This document shows positions 12,259 to 25,320 of a stretch of DNA of 64,000 nucleotides, in pieces (position 1 is the stretch's first letter; every line of letters begins with the position of its first letter). A program made the position numbers and the translations under genes. The stretch covers positions 17,816,278 through 17,880,277 of the forward strand of contig NC_068360.1 in assembly GCF_020536995.1 (NCBI RefSeq), in the 5' to 3' direction. The notes below the pieces were generated by a model. The model was not told the DNA's origin. It saw nothing but the letters and a program-made list of their open reading frames with translations, and searched no databases. This stretch comes from Dreissena polymorpha. Lineage: Eukaryota; Mollusca; Bivalvia; Myida; Dreissenidae.

Positions 12259-15200
12259 TTAAGCCTTCATCTCCTCTGTAGCCATATAAAATTCCTGACT
12301 GTGAGTGCCAGGGGTGTTCCTGTGGGTCTCTTCCACCTGAAAGTGGGTATCCGGTTCATGAGTACCCTGTTGAATGGAATGTATATGTATCTAACGGCAT
12401 CTTTCTATTCTGATGAGTCAATGCTGTGTACGTCTCGTGTAGCACATATGTAACAAAATATTTAATAACGAATTGTTATAACTTACCAAGATGAAATAAG
12501 TTAAATATGCAACTATATTGATCGCTTTAATATACAAATAACTTTTTAAGAAAGTTGAATACAAATTGAAGTGAAAACAAGTAATCATAAAGCATCATAA
12601 ATAGCTAAAAGACTTAAAACATGTTTAATGAAAAGATAAAATATTAGTCAAATAAATAATCATGATTCAAATAACATTGATGAAAATAGACTCATTACAG
12701 AATACCAAATTAAACACCATGAACATTATAAACGAGTACTTACATATCCACTTTTGTCAAGTACACTAACGACCGAGTTGGCCGCTTCCCGCATTGAGCG
12801 CCTCCAAGAACGAATTCCAAAGGGGTCTGATAGAAATAACGCAAGGGTATTCCTTTGTACGCTTTGTAAAAAATTTCCCAGACCGATTGTCATGTCAAAG
12901 TTCCCGTGATCATAGATGTGAGTCGATTCTTCGGCCTTATACGTCAAACATTTCCAAGCAACTTTTTCAGTCGCAACCAGAATCTAAATGGTTTCGCTCT
13001 TCCACGAAAACCCGTTGAAGCATCATTTGGCATTGCTTTTTGTTCTCACCGCGTGTATTGTTTGCTCCAGGACATTAAAACTCTCGAGAAGTAAGCACAA
13101 GACAGGGCAAATATGTTGTGGCATTGGCAGTGTAGGTCGCAAACAAGGCAAAAGCCACTGATTCAACTTGAAAGGTTGACATGCCTGCAAAAATTATTAA
13201 ATCATATAGTCTTTAGGGCAAAAGTTACTCTTTTGTTGTGTTATCAAATGATTGATAAATGCAGAGTACATATTAGGACTTGAAATTTGTTTCGTGCTTA
13301 ATTCGTTATATATTTACATTTAACATATTTATCTTTGGTCGCTAGTAACCTAAAACATAATAAATAAGGCCCTTTACACCATAACTAAACTCTACCTGAA
13401 TGTGCGTGTTACAAATTGGCATGCATGCGATTGGTTCAAACATGCCAATATGGGGTATTAATAGTGCTTAAACAACTTTCATTAGGGGTACAAAATAAGC
13501 ATTCCTCTGAAACATTTAGTAAATCTAACTCTATGCGCAAGTATCAGTATTGGTAAATCAGCATGCACAAGAAAAATATTTTCAGAAAACAAAACTATGT
13601 ATGGTATACAAAAACTGCGCTCCTTTACGATATTGGTGCAGAACTTAAAGTGGTTGCTTCCAGCTAAAAAAATTGTATTCAAACATCGGAAATATAAATG
13701 CATTATTGCACTCAGCAAATGATATATTTCTTCAATATTAAACATTATTCTGTTCTGCACATGTTCCAAATCTTTCCCTTTTTAACATGTAACTGCATTA
13801 TCTTGAAGTATAATATGTCATATAATAGTTATGTACAAAGAATCAACAGCCTTTAATGAAAAACTGAGAACATAATATGCGTTTTAACTGAAACACGTTT
13901 AGAAACTATGCATGATGATTTAATCCTTTTATGACCACCTAAATTGCACAATAAACGAGCCTTGTAAATGTCATACATTCTTGATCTTAAGAACTACGAA
14001 AAAGCTAACCCGGTTCACGGCAAAGACAAAGGTCCATTCATTAAGTTTCAACAAACTTACAATAGGCTCCACATATTTCGGCTAGATAAGATTTAAGACC
14101 GCTGCAAAATGACGAATAAGACCGATAAAGTACATGCTTGCACATACACGTGTTTCTAAATTTGACAGTCAATAAGTTTACATGTTTGCAAGCTTTTATC
14201 TTTACGACATCCATATTTGTTGTAGGAACAAATATTTAACTTGAATATTTAAATATTTAAATCACAATCGCATACCCGCCTCTTAGTGGAGGAAACACAT
14301 CTTAATAAAACAGCAATAAACTATAGCACTCTATCAATAAGCAAATATACTCAAAATAAACCTTCAGTGGGAGAGAGACACCTTATTACTTACCTAAGGT
14401 CCATTTTATGGCACGAAATCGATTGCAAACGAGTGAGTCACAAAACAAATGTAGCTAGACAATACACAAGCCAATCCCATAAAAAGAAATGCAATAAGGT
14501 ACCATCGACTTAGAACAGTCAATGAAGAGCTTTTGAATTAAATCGGTTTTAATGGTTAAACAAACTCAAACTTTGCCCACAAAATAGCGTACATAACAAT
14601 AAACAATATAGCATCTCGATTCAAATCAATGAGCAATACAATAAAATCTATTTCAATGAAATTTCCATTTAACTAATATATTGTTGGTTAAAAAAAAGAG
14701 CAACAGAATTTCAACTTTCTGAGGTACGATGACATGAAAGAAAAACGAGTTTCGGCTTTGATAAAAAAGCTTTGGAGATGTGGCATCATGTAGTTTAATA
14801 TCCATATCATCGTCATGCAAGTCAGGTAGAGACAGCAAAAGCGATTTAAAAAGCCAAATTGCATAACTCAGATCAGTATGTATAGCTTTATGTCAATACA
14901 ATAAACCTGTTGATTTATGTCAATAAATTATGTCCCATAAATTTAAAACAGAAATATGCACATCAGATGACCGACGTGCGTCAGTAAGAGTCAAACAATA
15001 ATGACAATACAGAGCAACAATCACAGCAAGTAACTTCCTGTGCAACAAAGCAACTGAGGCAATATACACGCTACCAAACACAATGGAGTTTCGCGCTGAT
15101 TACACCACCTTATTAGCAGCATCCATGCATAAGCCTCACCAAACGATGTTTTGTAACGTCGTTCTTTATTTCCTTTGCAAACATACATTGGTGTGAAATC

Positions 15201-17155
15201 ATATCAATGTGTTTATAATATGTAAATAACGAGAAAAAACACGATGTCAAAACCAGAGCATGCATCGGAATATTGAGAACTTGATAGAGGTCATTGCCTG
15301 TCTTATGAAATTAACCTTAGATACCGCACACACAAGAGAGACCTGGCTCCGTTTCAATTTCTCAAGGAACATTTGGTACTTTAGGTTACGTAGTGATTAA
15401 TTGACCAGGTGGACTTCAACCTAGTCGGGAAAATACGCTGTAATATATATGTTCGTGTGAGTACTACCATCAGTTATATGCCGGTCAATAAGAGCGAATT
15501 TCAACACTTATTTCAAGCCACGAGACAGAGAAATTCTAATACTTATTGTTTTAATGTTTTGAATTATCTTGTGTTACTTGCAACGATCATCAACTTGTCG
15601 TTTTCTATTGAATTTAATCTTGCGGGAAATTTTTTTGTTTAAATTATTTTTCTATACTTGTGTTATTAAAAACGAACGCTTTTCTTGATACGAAAACCTG
15701 TATTAACCGTTTCTTAATAAATACGTGCGAAACAAACGCGTGACAAACCGAGGAAAACGCTCGTTTACTCTATGTAGTACGCAAAACGCGCGAATTGAAC
15801 GAACGATGATTATTCGTTTGTCGCACTCTCTCAAGATCGTGTATTTTTGGAATTTTGTCTTCATCAGTCGCAGTGTGTAATAACTGAATCTGAGTATAAA
15901 AATTGACTCTTCGATTTTCCAAATACATAAATAATTAAATATAATAAAATGTTCAAAGTCGATGCAAACGGGCCAAAATATTGTGTCGATGCAGTTATAA
16001 CCTAATAGATACTGTAATAAGATGTTTTTATAAAAAAATGCCTAACAATTGCACATGCAATCATGCACCAACAGTACATACATGCAGGATTAATAACAAG
16101 CAGATCTATGAGACATCAATGATGTGAGGTATGGATGATGTGAAGACTGGCAATGGACGCCTTTATAACCATCATTAATACTTCAATTTACATGGACTGA
16201 CGATGTGTTGCATTAAAAGTGTTAAAGACATGTGTTATACAGTCATGTTAGTAATTTCAACTGTCTGTCAATGCACCAGTCTGTATGTAGATGCAAAGCT
16301 AATTCATTATTGCAATTATATGAACAAAACTGATTATATCAAAGCAGTTCTACGTTTGCATGAAGAACACAAAAACGTCCATCTAAGATTGATGACTTTC
16401 AACAAGTATACACGTATGATTATGAGTATTTAACATTCAACAATTAAACATGTATGATTATGAGTACTTACAAGTTGAAAGACCACGTCACCGATGTGAA
16501 TTCCGTGAGTATGTCCATCATCTTTCAGCGACTAATCTAATTTCTTTTAAAGGTATTGGTTCAGTTTCTTGTTCGTCATTATTTGTAGTTTCATCACCTG
16601 AAATAATCTATATGATTATCATTTAGATTTAAAAAACTTGATGAAAATGCAGTGTTTAAACATCTGTACGGCATAACCTTTCTTAATAAATAAGGCTTAC
16701 TATCAGAAAAAATGTAATATTTTACGTGTGTAATATTTTGTTTCATTTGTTCAAAATTGTTTTGTTTTTTCGATGTTTAAAATCGTACTTCAAAACCTAT
16801 ACACAAAACTCATACTCAAAACATATACACACTTTTAATCTTTTGTGGAACAAAAACGGCCATCGAAATTGTCTTCAAATCCGGTTATAATTGCATAATA
16901 AAAATCCGGACACGAAGGAGTATCTTTGCAACGTATAACAATTTAAGCAGAAAGAGCCAAAACGTTTACCAGTTTCTTGAATTGCAATCGTTAGTCGCTC
17001 ATTTACTGGTCGCATTCGCTTTCTGTAGATGATGACGGATGCAGCGATTAGTCCGCCCACGCCGATTACTACTGCAATTGGGACCAATGTACCCACCAGG
17101 ACTGGGTTTGCTTTACGCGACCCGCTCTCGGCCTTGACTTGTGGACGGACATATG
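12259..17155 (-). CDS. Single-pass receptor with SEFIR-like tail, 3' part, frame broken
   Basis: Four minus-strand exons read 5' to 3': 17155-16970, 16597-16472, 12983-12744 and 12336-12259 (stop TAA). The first has a tattttcag acceptor. It encodes a juxtamembrane stretch, then a hydrophobic helix (PVLVGTLVPIAVVIGVGGLI and on to VIIY) closed by basic RKRMR, i.e. one membrane pass with the tail inside. Its phase-1 donor (GTAAAC) joins exon 2, which reads an acidic tail (DETTNNDEQETEP). The 80-codon third exon, phase 0 at both ends with a GTAAGT donor, includes GNFDMTIGLGNFLQ, then SWRRSMREAANSVVSVLDKS and GY. This resembles the H..V..LA.FLQ and W....A+.VI.V.S.GY blocks of SEFIR domains (IL-17 receptors, Act1). 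The last exon adds 25 residues. Exon 2 needs a one-base change to stay open, so this may be a decaying gene, an allele or an assembly error. Upstream ectodomain exons were not found. It converges on the IAP gene. Confidence 0.5.
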
Positions 17156-20100
17156 CTGAAAATATTCTAAGATCAGATTGCAAGTTGAGGATAACGCGTA
17201 TTACTTTGTGTTTAAAATGGAAACAATAAGGTTGGTTATTCGTTTCGCTCGGCCTGTGAAAATTGTATATACATATAAAAGGTTAAGAATAATGTTATTC
17301 CAAAGGTACCTCCAGTAAAAACATGTTCATACATATAATTTTCTCTATTAATTTTTAACGAAAGTGGCCGTTTGCAAAAACAATGAAGCATGGTGAAATA
17401 TAAAAACAAACTTGATCAAAAATAACATATTTTAACTGAGATCACCGCATCTACTCTATCAAGGACAACCACTTTAAGCTTAGCACAATATAAATGTATG
17501 TATAACCTCACATCTAGTGTTTGTTCAACAAAAAACTTTTCAAAATAGTACTGACATTTAGCTATATATTTTTAATGCCTGTGTGATAGGTTTTGTGTTT
17601 TGTAAGTAAATATAGATTTGATAGCATCAAAGCTCTTGATAATTATTCGGGCGTAAAATCCTCTTCGATTGTCGGCGGACATTCACGACCTCAAAAGAGT
17701 CATATATTGTGTCGGCGGTTTCGGTTTTCAATCGCCATCTTGTATTTGTTTGTAACACATTTAAAGTTATCTAGAAATCTAGTTGTTAATGTTGGAATAA
17801 AATGGTAAATAATACTATTATTTATTTATTTAGCGTACCAAGTCGTGTTTTATTACATATGTGATCATGTATTTTAAATTGTACATTGATGTGCTGGATT
17901 ATTTACTCATTAACGTCTCAAAGTACCGTTTGTATATAGTGACACATATAGTACACTAATCGTTTTGTGTATCAAAGTTATTCTTGTTAAACTATAACAA
18001 TAAACAACAAAATTTTAACCAGATGTATTGTAAATGTTAGATGTATGGCACTCTGTCAGTCTGTTATAATTCGATTTCTGATTTAACCTCATTCGTGGTC
18101 GGATACAACACACGTATTGGGCGCGTGGCAAAGTCATTTTGACCAAAAAAATAAAATCTGATATAATATATATAGAGTTTCGAGTTGATACCTCTTTTAG
18201 TTTTCAACATAATTATGGTCCTTAAATTCAAGCACCCGATATGAAAATTCACAAAATGCAATAACTTTTAAAATATGGGAGCAAGAGTTTTGGATCTTGT
18301 ATACTCCACATCCCCTAAACATCCACTCGATGATTAATTTTTATAAATGAAATAATGAAAAAGTTTAGTTTTGGAGATATGCTCCATACAAAATACAATA
18401 ACAAAGGGCAATAACTCTAAAAATATGGAAGTTTAAGTGATTCTCTTCCTCTGAAGTTGAAATCTGTATTAGTTTTCAAGGGATGTTCTGCACAAAAAAA
18501 CTCACAGACAACCTGACACCAAACCAATATTCACTTTGTAATGCTAGGATTCAAAAATACTGTAGAACCTTATGGACATAAATTGCTTAATTGGCCAATA
18601 AAAAATATTCAAAGGTCATTACAAAGACTATATTTCCAATTTGTTTTTGCTGATGATCGACCAACAGTCATTAGCACACCAATAAACTCTGCAATTTTAC
18701 AATTTGTGGATAAAACTTGTGTTAACGGTAATGAGAATCATGATGACTCATTGTAACAGGGATGATCATGGACCTTGTAAAACACTCAGCACTGTTTCCA
18801 GTGGGAATTTTATGACTAATACAATCCATGGCTATTTCTCTTGTTGTCAAGAAACAAATGAAAGTGATAGAAAGCTTCTAATTTTGCGCATATGAAAATG
18901 GGTAAAATCGATTTCTTACTTATGTAACATCCAGAATTAATAGCTTGCAATTACCACCACAGAAGATTTACAATGACAACAAATGTTTCAGGTTAAATGG
19001 AATTTCCAAAGTCACATCGATTTTAATCATCCCTTTAGAAAAAAGGACCTGATATTGGAATAAAATGCACATGGTGAGTTATCAGAATGGCTGTCATGAT
19101 TGTTTGTCATGAATTATTAAAGTTTTATTCAAACAACATTTTCTCTTAAAGCGACTATGTACATTTCCACAAAAGTAAACACTTGATTGACTCACATTCA
19201 AACTCTCATTTAAGCTTGATAAAAAAATAAAAAATCAGCTGCATATTTAAAAATGCACAGCTTATACATGCTTATATTCATATGTTCATTTTGATCTAAG
19301 ATTTAAGAAGAATGTTCATTCTTATACTTTTCTCATTGCTTTGACAAATAAAATACATAATAAAGAAAAACTTCAGCTGCACTGGCAGGAGACAAAACAC
19401 TTATTTTACAATGTGGTCCTTTATTAATGTCAAGGAACCAGCTAAACAACGATACACGCAACATATGCATTTTTCCCAATATGGCTATAGTTGAAACCTT
19501 TTCAGATGATCTTTTTTAATGATAGCTCGGCTGAGTTAAAATATGGATATAGTTCATAAAAAATATGGCTGCCAGTGGGTGGGACATTTCCTTTACATGG
19601 CTATAGTAAAACATTTTAGCACTCTGTAAGTCACATGTTTAGTCCATTCTTCATGAAAGTTTGTCAGAACATTGGTTCTAATGATATCTTGCACGAGTTG
19701 GAAAATGGTTCCAGTTCGTTAAAAAACATGGCCAGCAGGGGACTGGGCATTTTCCTTACATGGCAATAGTAAAACCTTGTTAGTTATCTGCCTTATATAT
19801 TGGCCACGTTTGAAAATGGTTTCAGAAACATCTCAAACATGGCTGAGAGCACTATGGTTGTGTAGTCTCAGGTGAGTGACCATGGGCCGCTGACCGTGTA
19901 AGCAGTATTTCAGTCATATTACAAAAGAAAGTCAATTTACTTGTGCTTTTCATGGGTTACAAGCAGATACAAGTTGCAAGGGGAGTTATACTGGTTTAAG
20001 ATTGTCCATCTGGCCATCAGGATGCTGGATTACTTCCCTTGAGCCTAAGAATCTTGAAAACAAAGAGAGGCCTCATTTGCATACATAACAGGTCTATAGA

Positions 20101-20160
20101 TTTCATTGCAGGTATATGCTTGTATATTTTGTAAACTTTTGTTTTTTGGTATCTAGGACA
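17156..20160. other. Gene-poor stretch with diverged repeats
   Basis: From about 18270 the sequence has the character of bivalve dispersed repeats ('gggcaataactctaaaaatatgg', repeated 'acatggctatagtaaaac' blocks near 19590 and 19755). The piece 19470-19900 contains two or three loosely repeated units of about 170-180 bp. No exon was supported. Ectodomain exons of the SEFIR-like gene should lie here or further right if that gene is complete. Confidence 0.4.
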
Positions 20161-23100
20161 AACCTTCTAACTCCATACAGAAGACTTCATTTATCATAAT
20201 TACATCAAACTTGACATATAAAAAGCAAACATAAGAACTCGAGAATGATTTTTAACTGGATTTATTTGGCAAATTATAAAGTAGCCATTACTAAAACTGA
20301 GATTACACAATTTCATAAAAATGTACAACAGTGTAGCTAAATTCAAGTAAAATGATAAATACAAAAACAAAACACGTGACAATGAATATGCAAGCAAGCT
20401 TCTGAAAAAAAAATTACTAAAATTATATAAATATGTTATTTGAACATAATGAACACATATAATTGAGTCATTCGAAGTTGACAAATATTATAAATCAAAA
20501 GACTTGAATTGTTAAGAACCTTAAGTAAGAAAATTAACAACTACAGTATTGTAAATGGCCCATACACAAACCATTTTCTCTTAATTAGACAATTTAGCCT
20601 TTTATGATCTTCTAACTCTGTAACATTATACCAATGTCCCATAATTTCCATATACGTGTACTACATAAGCAACACATAATCTGAATGTACAACATACATT
20701 TGAGCCAGTTCAAGTCGGCTTACTGAAATATAGCACCAAAAAGAAGCAATATCATAGTGTTTCTTTTGATCTATTACATATATTTGTCTCTATTTAATAC
20801 TATAAATCTATGATTACAGTAATTCCAACTATGTGTGTTGTCTATGCAATTAAATGATACAACTGATCATCAATGTTCTACTGTTAACAAATTAAGTAAA
20901 TGTAGCAATGTGCACTAAACAAGCACTGAAGCTATGGTAATGACAGATGAACGTTAATACAAATTTACAACTTTGAACATCGACTTTATAATTAAAACAA
21001 GAAAAGCTCAGGCAAAAATATGACATATCAGCACAATCAAACAATTTTCTATTTTTTATAAGAATTAAACAACATTTGTAGCATTGAAAATGAATAAATA
21101 AATGTACACCAATTTTACAGTCTTTTTATTTAGCAAAAAGAAAGTAAATATTTATAAGCTCCATGAAATTTAATGTTTAACTTAAACCCATTCAGACTTG
21201 TTCAAAGGAGTCAATACAAATATCACTTTTTGTTCAAATTTTCACTTTTTGTTCAAATTAAGGTTTATGAACAAATGTAGAAAAGAACAACTTAAAAATT
21301 GCAAGTAAAACAGTTTGAAACAAAAACAATAGATGTAAAAATCTATAATTTAATTATGAAATCACACAAAAAATGATATGTATACTTACAAAAACATGTG
21401 CAAAGTGTAATTAAAAATACGGTGGGAATTTACAATTATTTGCTTATTTTAAATTCACAAACAGCTTACATATGTGAAAAGCATTTTTTAACACTTTTCC
21501 AGTGGTGCTGAAATATTAAGATTTTTTTTCAATTTTTTTTTTACAAGCACACTATAGACAATGCATTACAAAAGCACACAATAGACATCATTTGCATCAG
21601 TAATTCAAACAGACAGCAAGGAAAAATGGCTTATTTATAGAAGACAAAAAACTTTAATAATTTATAAAACAAGTATAAAAATATAAAACTAGAATACAAG
21701 TTCAGAAGAGCAGTAACAGAATATTCAATGCAAATAATATTGCAGTTTGTTGGGAATTTCCAATTAACCTGTGCATATTTGTTCATACAACACACATACA
21801 CAATATTGGTTCTGTAACAAAAACAAGTACATGTGTCAGTATCAATGTAAATTTGTTCGTTATAAATTTTATTGAAATAAACAATATTTGACTAATGGTG
21901 CGATATAAAGATTATTGAATAATTTTATATCGCATTGCTCGTTTGAATCAAATCTTGGTTTAAGATTGACATACTAAAATCTTAAGATTGAAATTGTATA
22001 TACTCGCTCTAAAAGCGGACTCTAGTTGACACAACGCATACACTAAGCAAAATGAGACATCAAGTTGGAATGAACACAAAATCTGAGACGCATTCGGCAT
22101 GGGCATCGTAATTAAAATTAAGAAAATACACAAGCTGTTGTTAATTTAGGCATAATTTATACCCATTTAAATATTATCTACATCACGACACAATGTTTTA
22201 TATAAAAGAGAACTGTGTGAGATCTTAATAAAAAGTTGTATTATTATGAAAACTGAGACCTTTACTTTCCTCATATTTGGAAATTTATTATGATTCTCAA
22301 ATAATTTTTTTGAGATCCTAACCAGTAACTCGTTCATATAAATTATGTTTCCACAAACGAAATAATACAGTAAATGTGGCATACATCTGATAATAACTAA
22401 ATATATATCATGTAAACAATACAAGTCCAGCAAAGTTCATTTGATAAACAATACCAAAAATATGTCTTCTTAAAAAATTTAAATCTTCACCAAAACAATT
22501 TTTTTATAATAAGAACTGGGTCATACTTATTGTCATCGCCAACCTAATCTGAGTGGATAAGAGGCATTACAAATAATAGATAAGTATGAAGTTAAATATG
22601 AACAAATGTAATACATGGGTTTTTAAAATTTTCTATTTTATGAAACTGACAAATTTTTTAAAAGCTATATAAAAAAACACACAACCGTAATTATACAATT
22701 CTTAAAAAATCACAACAATTTATATTTCACAATGGACACAGACACCCCAAAGAAGGTGTAAAAATACCTAAAAATGAACATTGAGGAAAACAGCCACTAA
22801 AGTTTATCGCGATAAGAACAGTCCAATTTAAAGTGCATAACAAAGCCCATTAATGAAAGTAAAAGTCACTACTAAAGAAACATTAAAATGCATTACACAA
22901 GTTTAAAAACAAAACACAACAAGGTTTTCAACTTAAAAAAGAGAGAAATATTTGGCACCTTGAAAATTGAAACACCAGTAACACTTAAATGTTTGTTGTA
23001 AAGAAGAGTTTAGTATGTAAAAACTGAAGTGAGTTAAACACAACAATAAAGAGATACAAAACAAAATTGTGTTTTTCCAAAAGAATTATACACTTTCAAT

Positions 23101-23582
23101 AGAGCTCCAACCATTGGCCTTCAATGAAAAGTTTATGATTTTTGAGATTTTTTATGTGTTTTGTTCATATCTACATAAGGGTAGGGAGAACTAATGCTTC
23201 GTGATTTTTTTTAAAGGCTAACTCTGCAATCTTTCCAAAATACTGATCGATAGAATGGGAAATCTCAGAACCTGAATAATAATACTTTAAAACATTGAAC
23301 ATTTCCATGCTTAAACCTTACCATGAGCTGATATATTAATATATGAACACTGAACTTCCAAGTTACTTTTCTTGTCATAAACTTTTTAACAAAAGCAAAA
23401 TTAATTGTGATTTCAACAAAATATGGTCAGTTTTCCTTAAAATGTTAAGCTATATCAACCCTTCCTTTTATCATGAACATCCATTCTATTCCTCACACAA
23501 GTATATACCGCAAAGAAGGCAAGAGAAAACTATATATACAAAAATTGAACGACATTGCGACATGTACCAAAAACAACAGATA
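20161..23582. other. AT-rich low-repeat region, possible long 3' UTR
   Basis: About 3.4 kb of A-rich plus strand (T-rich minus strand) with few repeats and no coding signal. It lies downstream of the stop codon of the minus-strand repeat-protein gene. Reverse-complement AATAAA hexamers occur, for example near 20260 and 21125. An extended 3' UTR interrupted by the element at 23583-25240 would fit, but this is inference. Confidence 0.3.
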
Positions 23583-23808
23583 AACAAGAGCACCGCCTTG
23601 CGGGTGCAGACCGCTCATCTATTTTCTTTTTAAAGGTGAAGGGACTCTCATTTTCAATCACAAAGGAGGGAGGAGTGGAGTGAAGAGGGGTGTATAGTGT
23701 GGGGTTGTGGACATTTATTACATTATCTTCCAAAAAAGCGAAAAAAAAAAAAAAAAAATCGGGGGGGGGGGGGTATAGTGTGAGGGTGTGGTGATAATTT
23801 GTGAGATG

Positions 23809-23849
<41 letters not shown>

Positions 23850-25240
23850 AAAAAAAAAATTTGGGGGGGGGGGGTGGGGGGGGGTGGGGTGGGGGTATAG
23901 TGTGAGGGTGTGGTGGTCATTTGTGAGATGATCTTATAAAAAAAAAAAAAAAAAAAAAAAAATTAGGGGGGGGGGGGGGAGGGGGGGGGGAGGGGGGGGA
24001 GGGCACGGGGGATGGTTTGGGTGAAGTCTATTGTGGTATGTCAGGTAAGAGTAGTTTCATCAAAGTATCAATCAAATCTAATCATAAATAAAGAAGTTAT
24101 GGCAATTTTAGCAAAATTTAATAATTTGACCTTGAGAGTCAAGGTCATTCAAAGGTCAAAGTAAAATTCAAGTTGCCAGGTACAGTAACCTCATGATAGC
24201 ATGTAAGTATTTGAAGTTTGAAAGCAATAGCCTTGATACTTCGAGTGGATCGAAACACAAAATTTAACCATATATTAAAAGTTACTAAGTCAAAAAAGGG
24301 CCATAATTCCGTAACAATGACAACCAGAGTTATGCAACTTGTCCTTTTACTGTACCCTTATGATAGTTTGTGAGTGTTCCAAGTATGAAAGCAATATCTA
24401 TGATACTTTAGGGGTAAAGTGACCAAAACATAAATCTTAACCAAATTTTCAATTTTCTAAGTATAAAGGGCCCATAATTCCGTCCAAATGCCAGTCAGAG
24501 TTACATAACTTTGCCTGCACCGTCCCCTTATGATAGTTCATAAATCTTGCAAGTATGAAAGCAATAGCTTTGATACTGTAGGAATAAAGTGGACCTAAAC
24601 ACAAAACTTAATCAAATTTTCAATTTTCTAAGTATAAAAAGGGCACATAATTCTGTCAAAATGCCAGTCAGAGTTACATTACTTTGCCTGCACAGTCCCC
24701 TTATGATAGTTAGTAAGTGTTGCAAGTATGAAAGCAATAGCTTTGATGCTTAAGGAATAAAATGGACCTAAACACAAAACTTAACCAAAATTGTCAATTT
24801 TCTAAGTATAAAAAGGGCACATAATTCTGTCAAAATGCATGCCAGAGTTATCTAACTTTGCCTGCCCAGTCCCCTCATGATAGTAAGTAAGTGTACCAAG
24901 TTTGAATGCAATAGCATTGATACTTACTGAGAAAAGTGGAACTAAACGCAAAACTTAACCAAAATTTGCAATTTTTTAAGTACAAAAAGGGCACATAATT
25001 CTGTCAAAATGCACGCCAGAGTTATCTAACTTTGCCTGCCTAGTCCCCTCATGATAGTAAGTAAGTGTACCAAGTTTGAATGCAATAGCATTGATACTTT
25101 CTGAGAAAAGTGGACCTAAACGCAAAACTTAACCGGACGCCGACGCCAACGCCAACGCCAACGCCAACGCCAACGCCAACGCCGACGCCAAGGTGATGAC
25201 AATAGCTCATAATTTTTTTTCAAAAAATAGATGAGCTAAA
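23583..25240. mobile_element. Pearl-like non-autonomous element with core repeats
   Basis: It opens with a small hairpin (gcaccgcc/gggtgc) and 'gctcatctattttc'. It closes with 'aaaaaatagatgagc', giving inverted ends. Between them are a purine-rich part (23640-24015) and about five core units of roughly 173-175 bp marked by 'cagagtta' (near 24325, 24496, 24668, 24843 and 25018). A short (cgccaa)n minisatellite ends the core (25135-25190). This layout (core tandem repeats, microsatellite, hairpin-like ends, no ORF) matches the pearl/CvA class described in bivalves, probably moved in trans by autonomous elements. Confidence 0.6.
23730..24010. repeat. Poly-A and poly-G tracts within a repeated unit
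   Basis: A motif near 'tatagtgtgagggtgtggtg..tttgtgagatgatctta' is repeated about three times. Each copy is followed by a long A run and then a long G run. The plus strand is nearly pure purine, with several clusters of four or more G-runs. Confidence 0.85.
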
Positions 25241-25320
25241 AAAAGAAATTGTGAAAATGTTGGAACATTTGATTTTTCCTATTTCCTATTCATTTCGAAG
25301 ACTACTGATGCAGTCACAAA

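Noticed and set aside
12214-12453. Plus-strand 79-codon frame with YADD
   Set aside because: YADD alone does not make a reverse transcriptase. The region is better explained by the minus-strand terminal exon with a tttcag acceptor and stop.
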